A stretch of 64,000 nucleotides of DNA, taken from positions 6,200,001 to 6,264,000 of the forward strand of contig NZ_BAAAWE010000001.1 of NCBI RefSeq assembly GCF_039534915.1. Direction: 5' to 3'. Under the pieces are notes generated by a model that saw nothing but the letters and a program-made list of their open reading frames with translations, ran no database searches and was not told the origin of the DNA. The stretch's first letter is position 1. Every line of letters begins with the position of its first letter. Positions 14,955 through 23,600 of this stretch are shown piece after piece. Origin of the DNA: Streptomyces roseofulvus (GTDB taxonomy: Bacteria; Actinomycetota; Actinomycetes; Streptomycetales; Streptomycetaceae). The translations under genes and the position numbers were made by a program.

Positions 14955-17441
14955 TCACCTCCCCCCGTCCCGGGGCGGCTCGACGTCGCCCCACCGGGGC
15001 TCCCGCGTCCGGTCCTGCCGCCGTCCGCCGAACCGGCGGAGGAGCTGCTTCACGCCGCCGGCCGGCCGGGCCCACTCCTCGAAGAGGTCCCGGTGGGCCG
15101 CGCCGTACCGCCCGACGTGCTCGGCGGCGAGCCGCAGCTGGTCGTCCGGCATCTTCCGCGCCGCGGGCCGCAGGACCTCCTCCAGGAGCGTGCGGCGGGT
15201 GAGGTTCCAGACCGGCCCTGCGCCCTGGTGCATGTTCCAGGCGAGGTAGCAGTCGGCGAGCCGGGACGGGACGGTGAGGAAGTCGGTGAGGACGGGGGAG
15301 CGGGCGGCCTCGGCGTAGGCGTCGATCAGGGTCGGGTCGTTGCTGTACGCGAGGGCCTGGAGCTCCCGGGGCGGCCGGTCGGCCCGCAGGAGCAGCCGGG
15401 CGAGTGCCTGCGCGGCCCGTTCCTGGGCGGCCGGGCGGGCCTGCGAGGAGAGCGACCGGGCGCGCTCGACGAGGTTGCCGTGCGGGGCGCTCGGGTCGGT
15501 GTCGGCGTGCTCCAGGGTGTGGACGTGGGCGAGCAGCGCCAGGTCGTGGTACGCCGCCCGGCCCACCGCGTCCCGCCCGTACTTGAGGAGCTGCTTGGCG
15601 AGGGTGGGCGCGGCCCTGTCGTCGGCGGGCGCGTCGACGGCGGCGCTCACCAGGTCGTCCCAGGTGCCGGCGGACCGGTGGACCTCGGCCCCGCTCTCGC
15701 CGAGGAGCTGGGACGCCTCCTCGGCCGTCGGCGCGCGGTCCTGCCAGAGCAGGCTCACCGCGGTGCGCAGCAGCAGCGGGGTGACCAGGTGGGAGCCGCC
15801 GGAGGCGCGCAGCAGCGCGTGCAGGGCGGGCGTCCGGTTCCCGGCCGGGGGCGCCGGCGTCCCGGCGGCCGCGCACATCCGCAGGTGGGGCCGGTGCCCG
15901 AGCCCGTCACGCGGCAGCGGGACGGTGCGCAGCGCGGCGGCCACGGCGGCCGGATGGTCGGCGGCGCGGGCCTCCAGCAGGTCGAGGAGGTGGATCCGCA
16001 GCGGCGCGGACTCGTCGAGGACGTCGAGGAGTTCCGGTACGGCCCCCGCCCCGGCGCCCGTGGCGGCGCCGGCCCCGTCGACGATGCGCCGGCACAGCCG
16101 GTCGGCGAGCCCCGGCAGCAGGTCGTCGTGGTCGATGCCGAGGGTCGCCGCGATCCGCAGCAGCCCGGCGGTGCGGGGCAGCGGGGTGCCGGGCGTGCCG
16201 AGTCCGGCCCGGACGGCCTCCCCGAGCCCGTCGGTGAGCCGGCCGCGGTACGGCTCCGGCAGCGCGCCCGGCGGCAGCGGCGGCGGTGCGAGGGACGGGT
16301 CCCGGACGGCGGCCTCGACGAGCCGGGCGGTGATCGGGGCGGTCACGGCGAGCGGGACGGTGTCGCGGAGCGCGGTGAGCAGGGCGGCGAGGGCGTCCGG
16401 GGCGAGGGCGCCGGGGCGGCCCTCGGCGCAGACGGCCCGCAGGAAGGTCTCCAGCTCCTCCTCGCCGAGGGCGTGGTGGTGGCCCGTCGCCCAGGCGGCG
16501 GCCGGGGCGTACGCGGCGGCGGGGACCGGCACGCCCTCGGCGAGCGCGAGCGTGGCGAGCGGCCCGACGGCGAACGGCTCGGCGCCGGGGAGGTCCTGGG
16601 CCCGCCGGAAGAGCGCGTCGGCGCCGGCCGCCCACACGGCGGCGGCGGTGAGCGCCCACAGGTCGTCGGTGGCGGGCGCGTCGGCGCGGGTGTCGGAGCG
16701 GTCGTGGACGGCGTACCGGTGCGGCTGCCCGGTCACGGCCCGGGCGTCCTCGGGGCGGACGCCGACGACCTGCTGGCGGGCGTGCTGGGGCCGCCGGGTG
16801 TACGTGGTGAAGGTGAGGCCGCGGGCGGCGTCCCGGGGCAGCGCCCCGGAGGCGAGCAGCAGCCAGTGGGCGACCCTCCGGGCGTCGCTCTCGGCGAGCA
16901 CCACCTGCGGGGCGGCCGGGTCCTCGGTGACCCGGCGCAGGTCGGCGAGGACGGCGGCGAGCCGGGGGCCCAGCTCGGCGGCGAACCGGGCCAGTTCGCC
17001 GCCGAGCCCGGCGGGGAGCCGGGGCGTGAGCCGGACCAGCGGCGCGGGAGTCCCGGCCTCGGGCGAGCGGTCGGTCCACTCGGCCGCGCCCCACAGCGCG
17101 ATCGGCGGCAGGTCGCCGGGGAGCGGTTCGCCGGCGGGCACGAGGACGGCGTGGGCGTGGAAGTTGCCCCACCGGCCGCTGTAGTCGGCGCCGGTGTAGA
17201 CGGTGCGGCTGAGCAGGCCGCTGCCGTCGGAGAGCCGGGCGAAGCCGAACATCTCGGGGAACGCGGCGAGTTCGGCCTCGGACGGGCGGGCGGGGGCGTC
17301 CCGGGGCGGCTCGTAGCCGACGAGCTGTTCGGCCTCGCGGAGCACCGAGTGCGGCACGCCGGGGCTGACGGCGGTGAAGCGGAAGCCGGAGCCGTCCGGC
17401 CCGGGCGGCGCCGAGGTGTAGTGCATCTGGAGGAGGCTCAC
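14955..17441 (-). CDS. GTPase-associated protein 1 (GAP1)-like, large scaffold protein
   Basis: This 828-residue protein lies between the two GTPase genes. The N-terminal ~130 residues (LLQMHYTSAPPGPDGSG...GRWGNFHAHAVLV...LWGAAEW) match what I recall of the GAP1 N-terminal domain type 2. The rest is an Ala/Leu/Arg-rich helical array without catalytic motifs, ending in a basic tail (LLRRFGGRRQDRTREPRWG). GTG at 17441 overlaps the stop of the upstream GTPase by 4 bases; ATG at 17426 is an alternative. Family knowledge is genomic only: GAP1 always accompanies a GTPase and is presumed to be its regulator or effector platform. No biochemical function can be claimed. Confidence 0.8.
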   Translation of the reverse strand: MSLLQMHYTSAPPGPDGSGFRFTAVSPGVPHSVLREAEQLVGYEPPRDAPARPSEAELAAFPEMFGFARLSDGSGLLSRTVYTGADYSGRWGNFHAHAVLVPAGEPLPGDLPPIALWGAAEWTDRSPEAGTPAPLVRLTPRLPAGLGGELARFAAELGPRLAAVLADLRRVTEDPAAPQVVLAESDARRVAHWLLLASGALPRDAARGLTFTTYTRRPQHARQQVVGVRPEDARAVTGQPHRYAVHDRSDTRADAPATDDLWALTAAAVWAAGADALFRRAQDLPGAEPFAVGPLATLALAEGVPVPAAAYAPAAAWATGHHHALGEEELETFLRAVCAEGRPGALAPDALAALLTALRDTVPLAVTAPITARLVEAAVRDPSLAPPPLPPGALPEPYRGRLTDGLGEAVRAGLGTPGTPLPRTAGLLRIAATLGIDHDDLLPGLADRLCRRIVDGAGAATGAGAGAVPELLDVLDESAPLRIHLLDLLEARAADHPAAVAAALRTVPLPRDGLGHRPHLRMCAAAGTPAPPAGNRTPALHALLRASGGSHLVTPLLLRTAVSLLWQDRAPTAEEASQLLGESGAEVHRSAGTWDDLVSAAVDAPADDRAAPTLAKQLLKYGRDAVGRAAYHDLALLAHVHTLEHADTDPSAPHGNLVERARSLSSQARPAAQERAAQALARLLLRADRPPRELQALAYSNDPTLIDAYAEAARSPVLTDFLTVPSRLADCYLAWNMHQGAGPVWNLTRRTLLEEVLRPAARKMPDDQLRLAAEHVGRYGAAHRDLFEEWARPAGGVKQLLRRFGGRRQDRTREPRWGDVEPPRDGGR

Positions 17442-18688
17442 GCGGCCGGCACCCCCTTGCCGTTCTCGCGCGGCGGCCGGGCGACGGGCAGCAGGCCGCG
17501 CCGGGCGAGCAGCCACAGCAGCGGGTCCTCGACCCGGACCGGCTGGGGTCCGGCGGCGGGCACGTCGGCGGGCGCGCCGGCGGGCGGCGGGGCGCCGAGC
17601 GCGGAGATCCCGAAGAGGGAGACGTCGGAGAAGTCCCGCTCCAGCTGCCGCCAGAGCGCTCCCGAGTCCCAGCCCTCCAGGAGCGAGCGGGTCTCCTCGT
17701 GGACGGCGAGCCGGTCGGCCTCGTCGAACCGGCCGCCGGAGTGCGGGGCGTTGCCGAGCAGCGGCGAGTGCGGGTCGAGCAGTCCCCGCACGGTGTCGGT
17801 CTTGGTGACGGCGACGGCGAGCGGGATCCCGACCCGGCCCCGGGAGCCGCCGTGTCCGTGCGAGCGGAGCTGGGTGGCGATCTCGGCGGCGATCTGGAGG
17901 GCGGGGGTGTCCTTGGCGGGCATCGGCCCGTCGGCGTCGCCGAGGGTGTCGCGGACGGCGCCGAGCTGGAGCGGGTCGACGAGCAGCACGATGCCGTGGG
18001 CGGCGCTCAGGTACTGGGTGTAGCGGTTCATCGCCTCGGCCGACTTGAGGTCCTCGCCGGCCGCGTCGAAGAAGACCAGCGCCGTGTGCCGGCTGCCGTC
18101 GCGCCCGAAGCCCTTGCGGGGCAGGCTCAGCCGGTACAGCAGCGGGTCGTTGAAGCCGACGGCGGACGGGATGGTGGCGTCGGGCAGCCGCAGCCGGTCG
18201 TAGAGGTCCTCGGCCATCTCGCGGTCGCGCCGCTGGCTCTCGTCGCCCATGGCGGCGAGCGCGGCCCCGTACGCCTGCCCCACGCGGTGGCGCAGCTCGT
18301 TGACGAGGACGGACACGTAGGTGCTCTTGCCGGACGCCTTCGCGCCGACCAGGGCGATGATCCGGCTGTCCTGCTCGCAGTAGTCGCTGGGCAGGTCGCT
18401 GTGGCAGTTGGCGCAGACCCGGACCGGCGTGGGCACCCCGCAGTGCGGGCACTCGGCGCGCGGCCCGGGCCCGCGCAGCCCGCCGAGGGTGCGCGGCGCG
18501 ACGAAGACCGGGCCCTTCAGATAGGCGGCCGGGGCGTGGGAGGCGCCCGTGAAGCTCGCCCAGCGGTCGTCCCGTTCGGGATCGCAGGGCGAGCCGCCGC
18601 GCAGCCCGGTCCGCGCCATCAGACAGCGGTACGGGAGCCGTGCGGCCTGCGCGCGATGAAAGCAGTAGGGGCAGATGACCGTCGTCAT
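17438..18688 (-). CDS. Zinc-ribbon GTPase of the double-GTPase type (cytosolic)
   Basis: The 416-residue protein starts with two zinc-binding segments (CPYC at 6-9, CPHC at 80-83 and CANC at 92-95), then a GTPase domain: P-loop GAKASGKST (115-123), FFDAAGED with DxxG (208-211) as G3, and VTKTDTV (294-300) as G4. It ends with LLWLLARRGLLP, nearly the same closing motif as the other GTPase of the locus (VLWLLARSGL), so the two are diverged paralogues. It has no membrane segment, unlike its partner. The start ATG is one base after the upstream stop (TGA-C-ATG), and the stop overlaps GAP1. Dynamic GTP-driven assembly with GAP1 is inferred. Confidence 0.85.
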   Translation of the reverse strand: MTTVICPYCFHRAQAARLPYRCLMARTGLRGGSPCDPERDDRWASFTGASHAPAAYLKGPVFVAPRTLGGLRGPGPRAECPHCGVPTPVRVCANCHSDLPSDYCEQDSRIIALVGAKASGKSTYVSVLVNELRHRVGQAYGAALAAMGDESQRRDREMAEDLYDRLRLPDATIPSAVGFNDPLLYRLSLPRKGFGRDGSRHTALVFFDAAGEDLKSAEAMNRYTQYLSAAHGIVLLVDPLQLGAVRDTLGDADGPMPAKDTPALQIAAEIATQLRSHGHGGSRGRVGIPLAVAVTKTDTVRGLLDPHSPLLGNAPHSGGRFDEADRLAVHEETRSLLEGWDSGALWRQLERDFSDVSLFGISALGAPPPAGAPADVPAAGPQPVRVEDPLLWLLARRGLLPVARPPRENGKGVPAA

Positions 18689-18689
18689 G

Positions 18690-20888
18690 TCAGCGCACCA
18701 CCAGGGTCGTGAGGGCGGGTTCGTCGAGTCGTACGGCTCCGGCGCCGTCGCCCAGCAGGAAGGCGCGGAGCGCGTAGGGCGGGCGGGAGAGGTCGGGGTC
18801 CGGCGGGAGCGGCAGGGTGTGGAGCGGGGCGGCGGCGAGCTCGGTGCCGTCGACCCTGAGCAGTTCGGTGCCGTCCTCGGCGTGCCGGGGCCGGGCGGAG
18901 GCCCGGTCGCCGCCCCGGTGGACGAGGACGAAGGCGGGCAGCGGCGCGGCCGGGTCGTGCCCGTGTGCGCTGATCTCGACGGCGTACGGCACCGCCCGGC
19001 GGCCGAGCCCGCGCCGCCGGGTCAGCAGCCGGTAACGCACCACGGCCTCCGCGGGCACCTCCACCGTGACGGGCGCCCGGCGGACGGGGACGGCGGCGGC
19101 GCCGGGCCGCTCGTCGGGGGCGAGCGGCTGGAGCGTGACGCGGGCCGGGCCGGGGCCGAGGGGGAGCCGGAGCCCTTCGCGGACGTACCGGCTGCGGCTG
19201 GCGGTCAGGTCGCCGCCGTCCCAGGCGGCGCGCACGGTCCCGGCCCCGGACGGCCAGTCGAAGAACAGCCGCACCCGCCCGCCGGGTTCGCGCACGGCCC
19301 GGGGCGCGCCGACCGGGCCCGGCACGTCGAGCCGCACCGCGGGACCGGCGAGCGCCCGCTCGCCGAGCACGGTCGCCGCGCCGACGAGCCCGGCGAAGGC
19401 GCCGTCCGGCGTGGTGAAGCCGGGGTCCCCGTACCGTGCCCAGGGCAGCGGTGCGGGCAGGTCGGCGGCGCGCAGCTCGCTCCCGGGCGCGGGCGCGGCC
19501 CCCTCCGGCCACACCACGAGCCGCACCTCGGCGCCCTCGCCGCCGTGCCCGGCGAACCGCACCCCGCCCTCCGGCCCGGGCTCGGCGGTGAGCCCGGTGA
19601 GCGGCCGGGGCCACGCGTGCACGGTGCCGCTCCCCGCCACTTCCGGCGCGTCCACGGTGCCCCCGGCGGGCGAGGGATGACGAGCCGTCAACCGCACCTC
19701 GTAGCTGCCGGGTTCGAGACCGGTGAAGACGTGTTCCTCCGCGCGGTCGAGGGTGTGGTGGCCTGCCGCGGCCCGCGGCCCGGTCAGGGTCACGACGACG
19801 CCGGAGGCCGTCCGGGGGAGCCGCCACCGGACGGTGAGCCGCGCGGGCCCGTCCTCGACGGCGACGTCCTCGACGGCGGGCGCCACGAGCAGCGCCCGCG
19901 ACACGAGCGGTGCCCCCGTGGGCTGCCCGTCCCGTACGGGGAAGGCGGCGTACCGCACTCGGAGCCCCACCGGCGGGTCGGCGTCGACGGCGGACCCGCC
20001 CGCGCCGGCGCCGCGCACCGGGTCCGGGCGGTCCAGGCCGGACCCGGTGCGGAGGACGCGCCAGCGGACGCCCGGACGGTCGGGCCAGGAGAGCGTCACC
20101 GCGCCCCCGGCGGCGGGCCGGGCGGTCAGGCCGGAGTCGCCGCCGTCGGGGGCGGTGCCGAGCCGGATCAGCCCCCGGACGGCCTCGTCGTCGTCGGCGG
20201 TGACGGCCAGGACCCGCAGATAGCGGGCCTCGGCCCCGGTGGGGTCGGTGCCGGCCGCCGCCTCGGCGAGCATCCGGTCGCAGCGGCCGAGCCTCCGGCG
20301 CAGCCGCGCCTCGAAGGCGGCGAGCCACGGATCGGCGGCCAGCGCTTCCGGTCCCACGGCCGCGACCGCCCGGTCGCAGCCGCGCAGCCGTCGTGCCGAC
20401 CAGAGCCGGGCGAGCGATTCGGCGGCCCTCCGCTGCCGGTCGTCCAGGACCGGCACGGTCGGTAACGCCTTCGCCAGCACGCGGACTTCGGCGGGGTCGA
20501 GCCCGAGGCCGGTGGCGCGCTGCCGGAGGAGCGGGAGGAGTTGGTAGAGGAGGACCCGCCGGAGCAGGGCCGGGTCGCGCCGCCGGATCGCGGCGAGCAG
20601 CCGCAGCACCGGGGCGTGCGCGGGGCGGGCGTCGGCCAGGGCGTCCAGGGCGGGGCCGTCGAGCAGCCGCCGCCGGCGCGGGCCGCACAGCGCGACCCCG
20701 TCGAGCACGGAGACGAAGGCGCTGCCGTCGGCGGCCTCCTGAGGATCCGTCAGCGCCTCGCCGGCGTACCGTAATCCGGCCGCCGCCTGAGCCTCCGTCA
20801 GTGCGTGGTACTCGGTCGCCAGCGGGGCGAGCGGTAACGGACCCAGGGCGCCGGGCAGGCCCAGCCGTTCACCGAACCCCCGCCGCAT
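18690..20888 (-). CDS. Large beta-sandwich/FN3-like protein, first gene of the GTPase locus
   Basis: The 732-residue protein has a helical N-terminal half (about 1-240, many Leu/Arg/Ala heptads such as LLRRVLLYQLLPLLRQRA). It is followed by at least three Ig/fibronectin-III-like units, recognisable from repeated patterns such as VTLSWPDRPGVRWRVLRTG, LTVRWRLPRTASGVVVTL...GLEPGSYEVRLTAR and VRLFFDWPSGAGTVRAAW. No signal peptide or membrane segment is present, so these sandwiches are intracellular and probably bind protein. It is one base upstream of the GTPase gene. ATG at 20888 has only a G-run in front, and the start is uncertain. I know of no experimental function. Confidence 0.78.
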   Translation of the reverse strand: MRRGFGERLGLPGALGPLPLAPLATEYHALTEAQAAAGLRYAGEALTDPQEAADGSAFVSVLDGVALCGPRRRRLLDGPALDALADARPAHAPVLRLLAAIRRRDPALLRRVLLYQLLPLLRQRATGLGLDPAEVRVLAKALPTVPVLDDRQRRAAESLARLWSARRLRGCDRAVAAVGPEALAADPWLAAFEARLRRRLGRCDRMLAEAAAGTDPTGAEARYLRVLAVTADDDEAVRGLIRLGTAPDGGDSGLTARPAAGGAVTLSWPDRPGVRWRVLRTGSGLDRPDPVRGAGAGGSAVDADPPVGLRVRYAAFPVRDGQPTGAPLVSRALLVAPAVEDVAVEDGPARLTVRWRLPRTASGVVVTLTGPRAAAGHHTLDRAEEHVFTGLEPGSYEVRLTARHPSPAGGTVDAPEVAGSGTVHAWPRPLTGLTAEPGPEGGVRFAGHGGEGAEVRLVVWPEGAAPAPGSELRAADLPAPLPWARYGDPGFTTPDGAFAGLVGAATVLGERALAGPAVRLDVPGPVGAPRAVREPGGRVRLFFDWPSGAGTVRAAWDGGDLTASRSRYVREGLRLPLGPGPARVTLQPLAPDERPGAAAVPVRRAPVTVEVPAEAVVRYRLLTRRRGLGRRAVPYAVEISAHGHDPAAPLPAFVLVHRGGDRASARPRHAEDGTELLRVDGTELAAAPLHTLPLPPDPDLSRPPYALRAFLLGDGAGAVRLDEPALTTLVVR

Positions 20889-20976
20889 CCCCCGACCCTT
20901 CGCGCTCGCGCTCCCCGCTTCGCAAGGGGTACATCTCAGCAGAAGAAAGAGGCGGACGCAGGTCCTTTCACGCAGA

Positions 20977-21534
20977 TCACCGAGGGTGCCGGACCGGATG
21001 CGGAGGGTGCGCCCCGGGTGCCGCGCAGCAGTGGACGGCGACCGTCCCGTGCGGCCCCCACTCCTGCGCGACGGTCGCCGTCCGGTGCCACCCCAGCCGC
21101 TCGTAGAGGGCGGTGGCGGCGGTGTCGTGGGCGGCCACGTCCAGCACCGCCCGGCGGCCGAGAACCCCGGCCTCGGCTACCGCCTCCGCGAGCAGCGGCG
21201 CGCCGAGGCCGTGGCCGCGGGCGGAGGGGGGCACGTACAGCCGGTTCACCATGACGGCCTGGCCGACGTCCCTGCCCGTGGCCGCGCTCCACACCCCGGG
21301 CGCCGCGTCGTGCTCCCGTGGCCCGGCCGGCCCCACGTGCCCGACGGGCCGCCCGCCGCGCTCCGCCACCCAGGCGCCGACGGTGGTCGGCGGGGTGATC
21401 CACGCCGCCGGCCGCTCGGGCCGGCTCACCGGGTAGCCGTCGTGCTCGTGGACCTCCCGGAGCAGGTCGACGCAGGCGTCGAGATCGGCGTCGGTCCGGC
21501 GGCGGACGGTGGTGAGGGACGCGTCGATCTTCAT
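20977..21534 (-). CDS. GNAT-family N-acetyltransferase
   Basis: The 185-residue single-domain protein has the GNAT core: RRRTDADLDACVDLLREVHEHDGYP at the N-terminus, VNRLYVPPSARGHGLGAPLLAEAVAEA (acetyl-CoA loop R/Q-x-x-G-x-G/A as ARGHGLGAP near residue 118), and AATALYERLGWHRTATV as the closing motif. It uses acetyl-CoA to acylate an amine; the substrate is unknown. It lies 88 bases upstream of the GTPase locus on the same strand and could feed into it, but no overlap or obvious coupling exists. ATG at 21534 gives the normal GNAT N-terminus. Confidence 0.88.
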   Translation of the reverse strand: MKIDASLTTVRRRTDADLDACVDLLREVHEHDGYPVSRPERPAAWITPPTTVGAWVAERGGRPVGHVGPAGPREHDAAPGVWSAATGRDVGQAVMVNRLYVPPSARGHGLGAPLLAEAVAEAGVLGRRAVLDVAAHDTAATALYERLGWHRTATVAQEWGPHGTVAVHCCAAPGAHPPHPVRHPR

Positions 21535-21652
21535 GGGGCGTCGAAGCACACGCGGGCGCACGGGCGCGCGGGCGCGCGGGCGGGCGCACCCGCGCGAAGT
21601 GGCCCACGAAGACCCGGCGGAAGTTGCCCATGCATCTGGGCCGCTCGCGCGG

Positions 21653-21658
21653 CAGGAT
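21653..21658 (+). promoter_or_regulatory. -10-like hexamer CAGGAT, leaderless promoter candidate
   Basis: The hexamer ends 6 bases before the ATG at 21665. A weak GCCCA/TGGGC inverted repeat lies just upstream (21626-21641). Confidence 0.35.
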
Positions 21659-21664
21659 GGACCC

Positions 21665-22318
21665 ATGACGATCGACGCGGCCCCGCGCCCCCTCGCCCCC
21701 GCCCCCGCCGCCACCCGGACCCGGGTGGACTTCTGGTTCGACCCCGCCTGCCCGTTCGCGTGGATCACCTCCCGCTGGATCCTGGAGGTGGAGCGGCTGC
21801 GGGACCTCGACGTCCGGTTCCACGTCATGAGCCTGTACCTGCACAACGAGGGCAACGACCTCCCCGACTGGTACCGGGACCTGGTCGACCGCTCGCTCGG
21901 CCCGGTCCGGGTCGCCGTGGCCGCCGCCGAGCGGTGCGGCGACGGGATCCTGCGCGACCTCTACACCGCCTACGGCACCCGCATCCACCAGGGCGGCGAC
22001 AAGGACTTCGACCGGGTGACCGCCGAGGTGCTGGCCGAACTCGGCCTCCCCGCCGAGCTGGCCGCCGCCGCGCACACCGACGCGTACGACGCCGCCCTCG
22101 GGCGCACCCACGACGCCGGCACCGACCCGGCCTCGGGCGGCTACGTCGGCACGCCCACCCTCCACCTCGACGGCACCCCGTTCTTCGGCCCGGTGCTCGA
22201 CGCGATCCCGCGCGGCGAGCAGGCCGCCGAACTCTTCGACGCGGTCCGCGTCCTGGCCGGGAACCCGCACTTCTTCGAGCTGAAGCGGGAGCGCACGGGA
22301 CGCCTGTCCTTCGGGTAG
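21665..22318 (+). CDS. Mycothiol-dependent nitroreductase, Rv2466c/DsbA-like
   Basis: The 217-residue protein aligns by eye along its whole length with mycobacterial Rv2466c: VDFWFDPACPFAWITSRWILEV at the N-terminus, FHVMSLYLHNEGNDLP, GPVRVAVAAA, GTPTLHLDGTPFFGPVL and the ending NPHFFELKRERTG. Rv2466c is a DsbA-fold, mycothiol-dependent reductase that protects from oxidative stress and activates nitro-prodrugs. The active site here is CPFA instead of CPWC, so only the nucleophilic first cysteine remains (near residue 28). This points to a monothiol, mycothiol-using mechanism. It appears leaderless and is followed by a strong terminator. Confidence 0.93.
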   Translation: MTIDAAPRPLAPAPAATRTRVDFWFDPACPFAWITSRWILEVERLRDLDVRFHVMSLYLHNEGNDLPDWYRDLVDRSLGPVRVAVAAAERCGDGILRDLYTAYGTRIHQGGDKDFDRVTAEVLAELGLPAELAAAAHTDAYDAALGRTHDAGTDPASGGYVGTPTLHLDGTPFFGPVLDAIPRGEQAAELFDAVRVLAGNPHFFELKRERTGRLSFG

Positions 22319-22327
22319 GAAGGGGAA

Positions 22328-22364
22328 AGCCCCGGGCCGCGCGTGGCGCGCGGGTCCCGGGGCT
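22328..22364. terminator. Strong bidirectional hairpin
   Basis: AGCCCCGGG/CCCGGGGCT (9 bp) continues into CCGCGCG/CGCGCGG (7 bp) around a TGG loop, with a two-base bulge. It sits between convergent stops at 22318 and 22381. Confidence 0.85.
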
Positions 22365-22380
22365 CCCGTGGGGACTTCGG

Positions 22381-23421
22381 TCAGCGGTCGAGGAGGGCGA
22401 TGCGGAGGGCGCGCTCGACGTGGTTCGCCGTGTTCTGGTAGCCGTCCGCGTTCGGGTGGACCAGGGTGACGCGCTTGCCGACGAGGCCGCAGTGCAGCTT
22501 GCCGACCGAGGCGGGCCAGTAGTCCGCGGCGTCGCCGCAGATGCCCTCGACCCACTTCTCGCCGGCGGGCTGACAGGCGTCGTGGCCCACGCTGGAGGAG
22601 TAGACGTCGACGTAGCGGTCGCCGAAGAACTCCGTGACCCGCTGGATCGTGCTGTTCAGCCGGATCAGCACGTCGTCACGGAGCCAGTCGACGTCGGCGT
22701 GCTTGATCAGACTGAGCTCGGTGAGCGCGGCGCGGTTGCAGGCGCTGCCGTCCTCCGGCAGGACGGCCGGGTAGCCGACGGTGATCACCTTGGCGTTGGG
22801 CGCGGCCTGGTGCACGAGGGCCAGCATCTGGACGTACTCGTCCTGGACCCGGGCGAGCTTGTCCTCGACGCTCTCCTCCCCCTCCGGGGGGTTGGTGTAG
22901 TGCTCACGGCAGGAGCCGCCGATCTCGGCCCCCTCCTCGAGACACTTGAGGAGCATGCCGCCGAAGGGCAGGCTGTTGCCGCCGACGCCGATGGTGACCA
23001 CGTCGGTGTTCTCGTTCAGACCCGCTCGCTTGATCTGCGTGTCGACCGCGCTCCAGCCTTCGGCGGGCGGCTGGACCGGGCTGATCGGCGTCTGCCGGGT
23101 CTCGGCGATGTCCTTGATGGTGGCGTTGCCGCAGCTGACGTTGGTCAGGTGGACCAGCTTGCCCGGCGGGAACTCCTCCAGCTCCTGCTGGACCAGGCCG
23201 GGGTAGGCGCCGGAGGTGCGGTCGCAGCCGTCGCGGGACGGGTCGCCCAGCGCGGGCAGCGGGTCGCCGACGAAGCCGCCCGCGGTGTACGAGTCGCCCA
23301 GCGCGGCCCACTCGTACTGCTCGGCCGCACCGGCGGAACCGGCGGGCAGGAGGGCGGACGCGGCCAGCGCGAGCCCCACGGTCAGGGCGCGGAAGCGCAG
23401 GCGGGAGACAGGGTGTCGCAT
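22381..23421 (-). CDS. Secreted SGNH/GDSL-family lipase/esterase
   Basis: The 346-residue exported hydrolase has a Sec-type signal (RFRALTVGLALAASALLPAGSAGAAEQ). SGNH blocks are in order: ALGDSYTAGG (block I, nucleophile Ser near residue 43), NVSCGNATIKD (block II Gly), VTIGVGGNSLPFG (block III, GGNS for the usual GGND) and LVHPNADGYQ (block V, catalytic His). Six cysteines suggest disulfides, as in the Streptomyces lipase family with known structures. The product is extracellular and likely cleaves acyl esters. ATG at 23421 starts a normal signal peptide. Confidence 0.93.
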   Translation of the reverse strand: MRHPVSRLRFRALTVGLALAASALLPAGSAGAAEQYEWAALGDSYTAGGFVGDPLPALGDPSRDGCDRTSGAYPGLVQQELEEFPPGKLVHLTNVSCGNATIKDIAETRQTPISPVQPPAEGWSAVDTQIKRAGLNENTDVVTIGVGGNSLPFGGMLLKCLEEGAEIGGSCREHYTNPPEGEESVEDKLARVQDEYVQMLALVHQAAPNAKVITVGYPAVLPEDGSACNRAALTELSLIKHADVDWLRDDVLIRLNSTIQRVTEFFGDRYVDVYSSSVGHDACQPAGEKWVEGICGDAADYWPASVGKLHCGLVGKRVTLVHPNADGYQNTANHVERALRIALLDR

Positions 23422-23587
23422 GGATCCTCCAGGATCGGCAAAAGACGCCCGGGTCGGTCACGTGGCCCCGGGCGAAGGCAACGCCCAAGATCATCCAGGC
23501 TGCGGAACCACCGGTTCCGCGAATCGGACCTATCACCCCCGATCGAGCTAAAAGATCACATCATCGATGTCGCCGCCGGTCTCGCCG

Positions 23588-23593
23588 TAGAGT
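23588..23593 (+). promoter_or_regulatory. -10-like hexamer TAGAGT, leaderless promoter candidate
   Basis: The hexamer ends 7 bases before the ATG at 23601; no ribosome binding site is present. Confidence 0.5.
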
Positions 23594-23600
23594 GCGGCCC

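Noticed and set aside
14046..18023. Plus-strand frame of more than 1,300 codons opposite the GAP1 and GTPase genes
   Set aside because: Composition is typical antisense Gly/Arg/Ala/Val; the minus-strand genes have motifs, ribosome binding sites and overlaps.
21545..21597. CG-rich alternating tract between GNAT and nitroreductase as Z-DNA element
   Set aside because: Simple GC-rich low-complexity sequence common in this genome type; no sign of a specific element.
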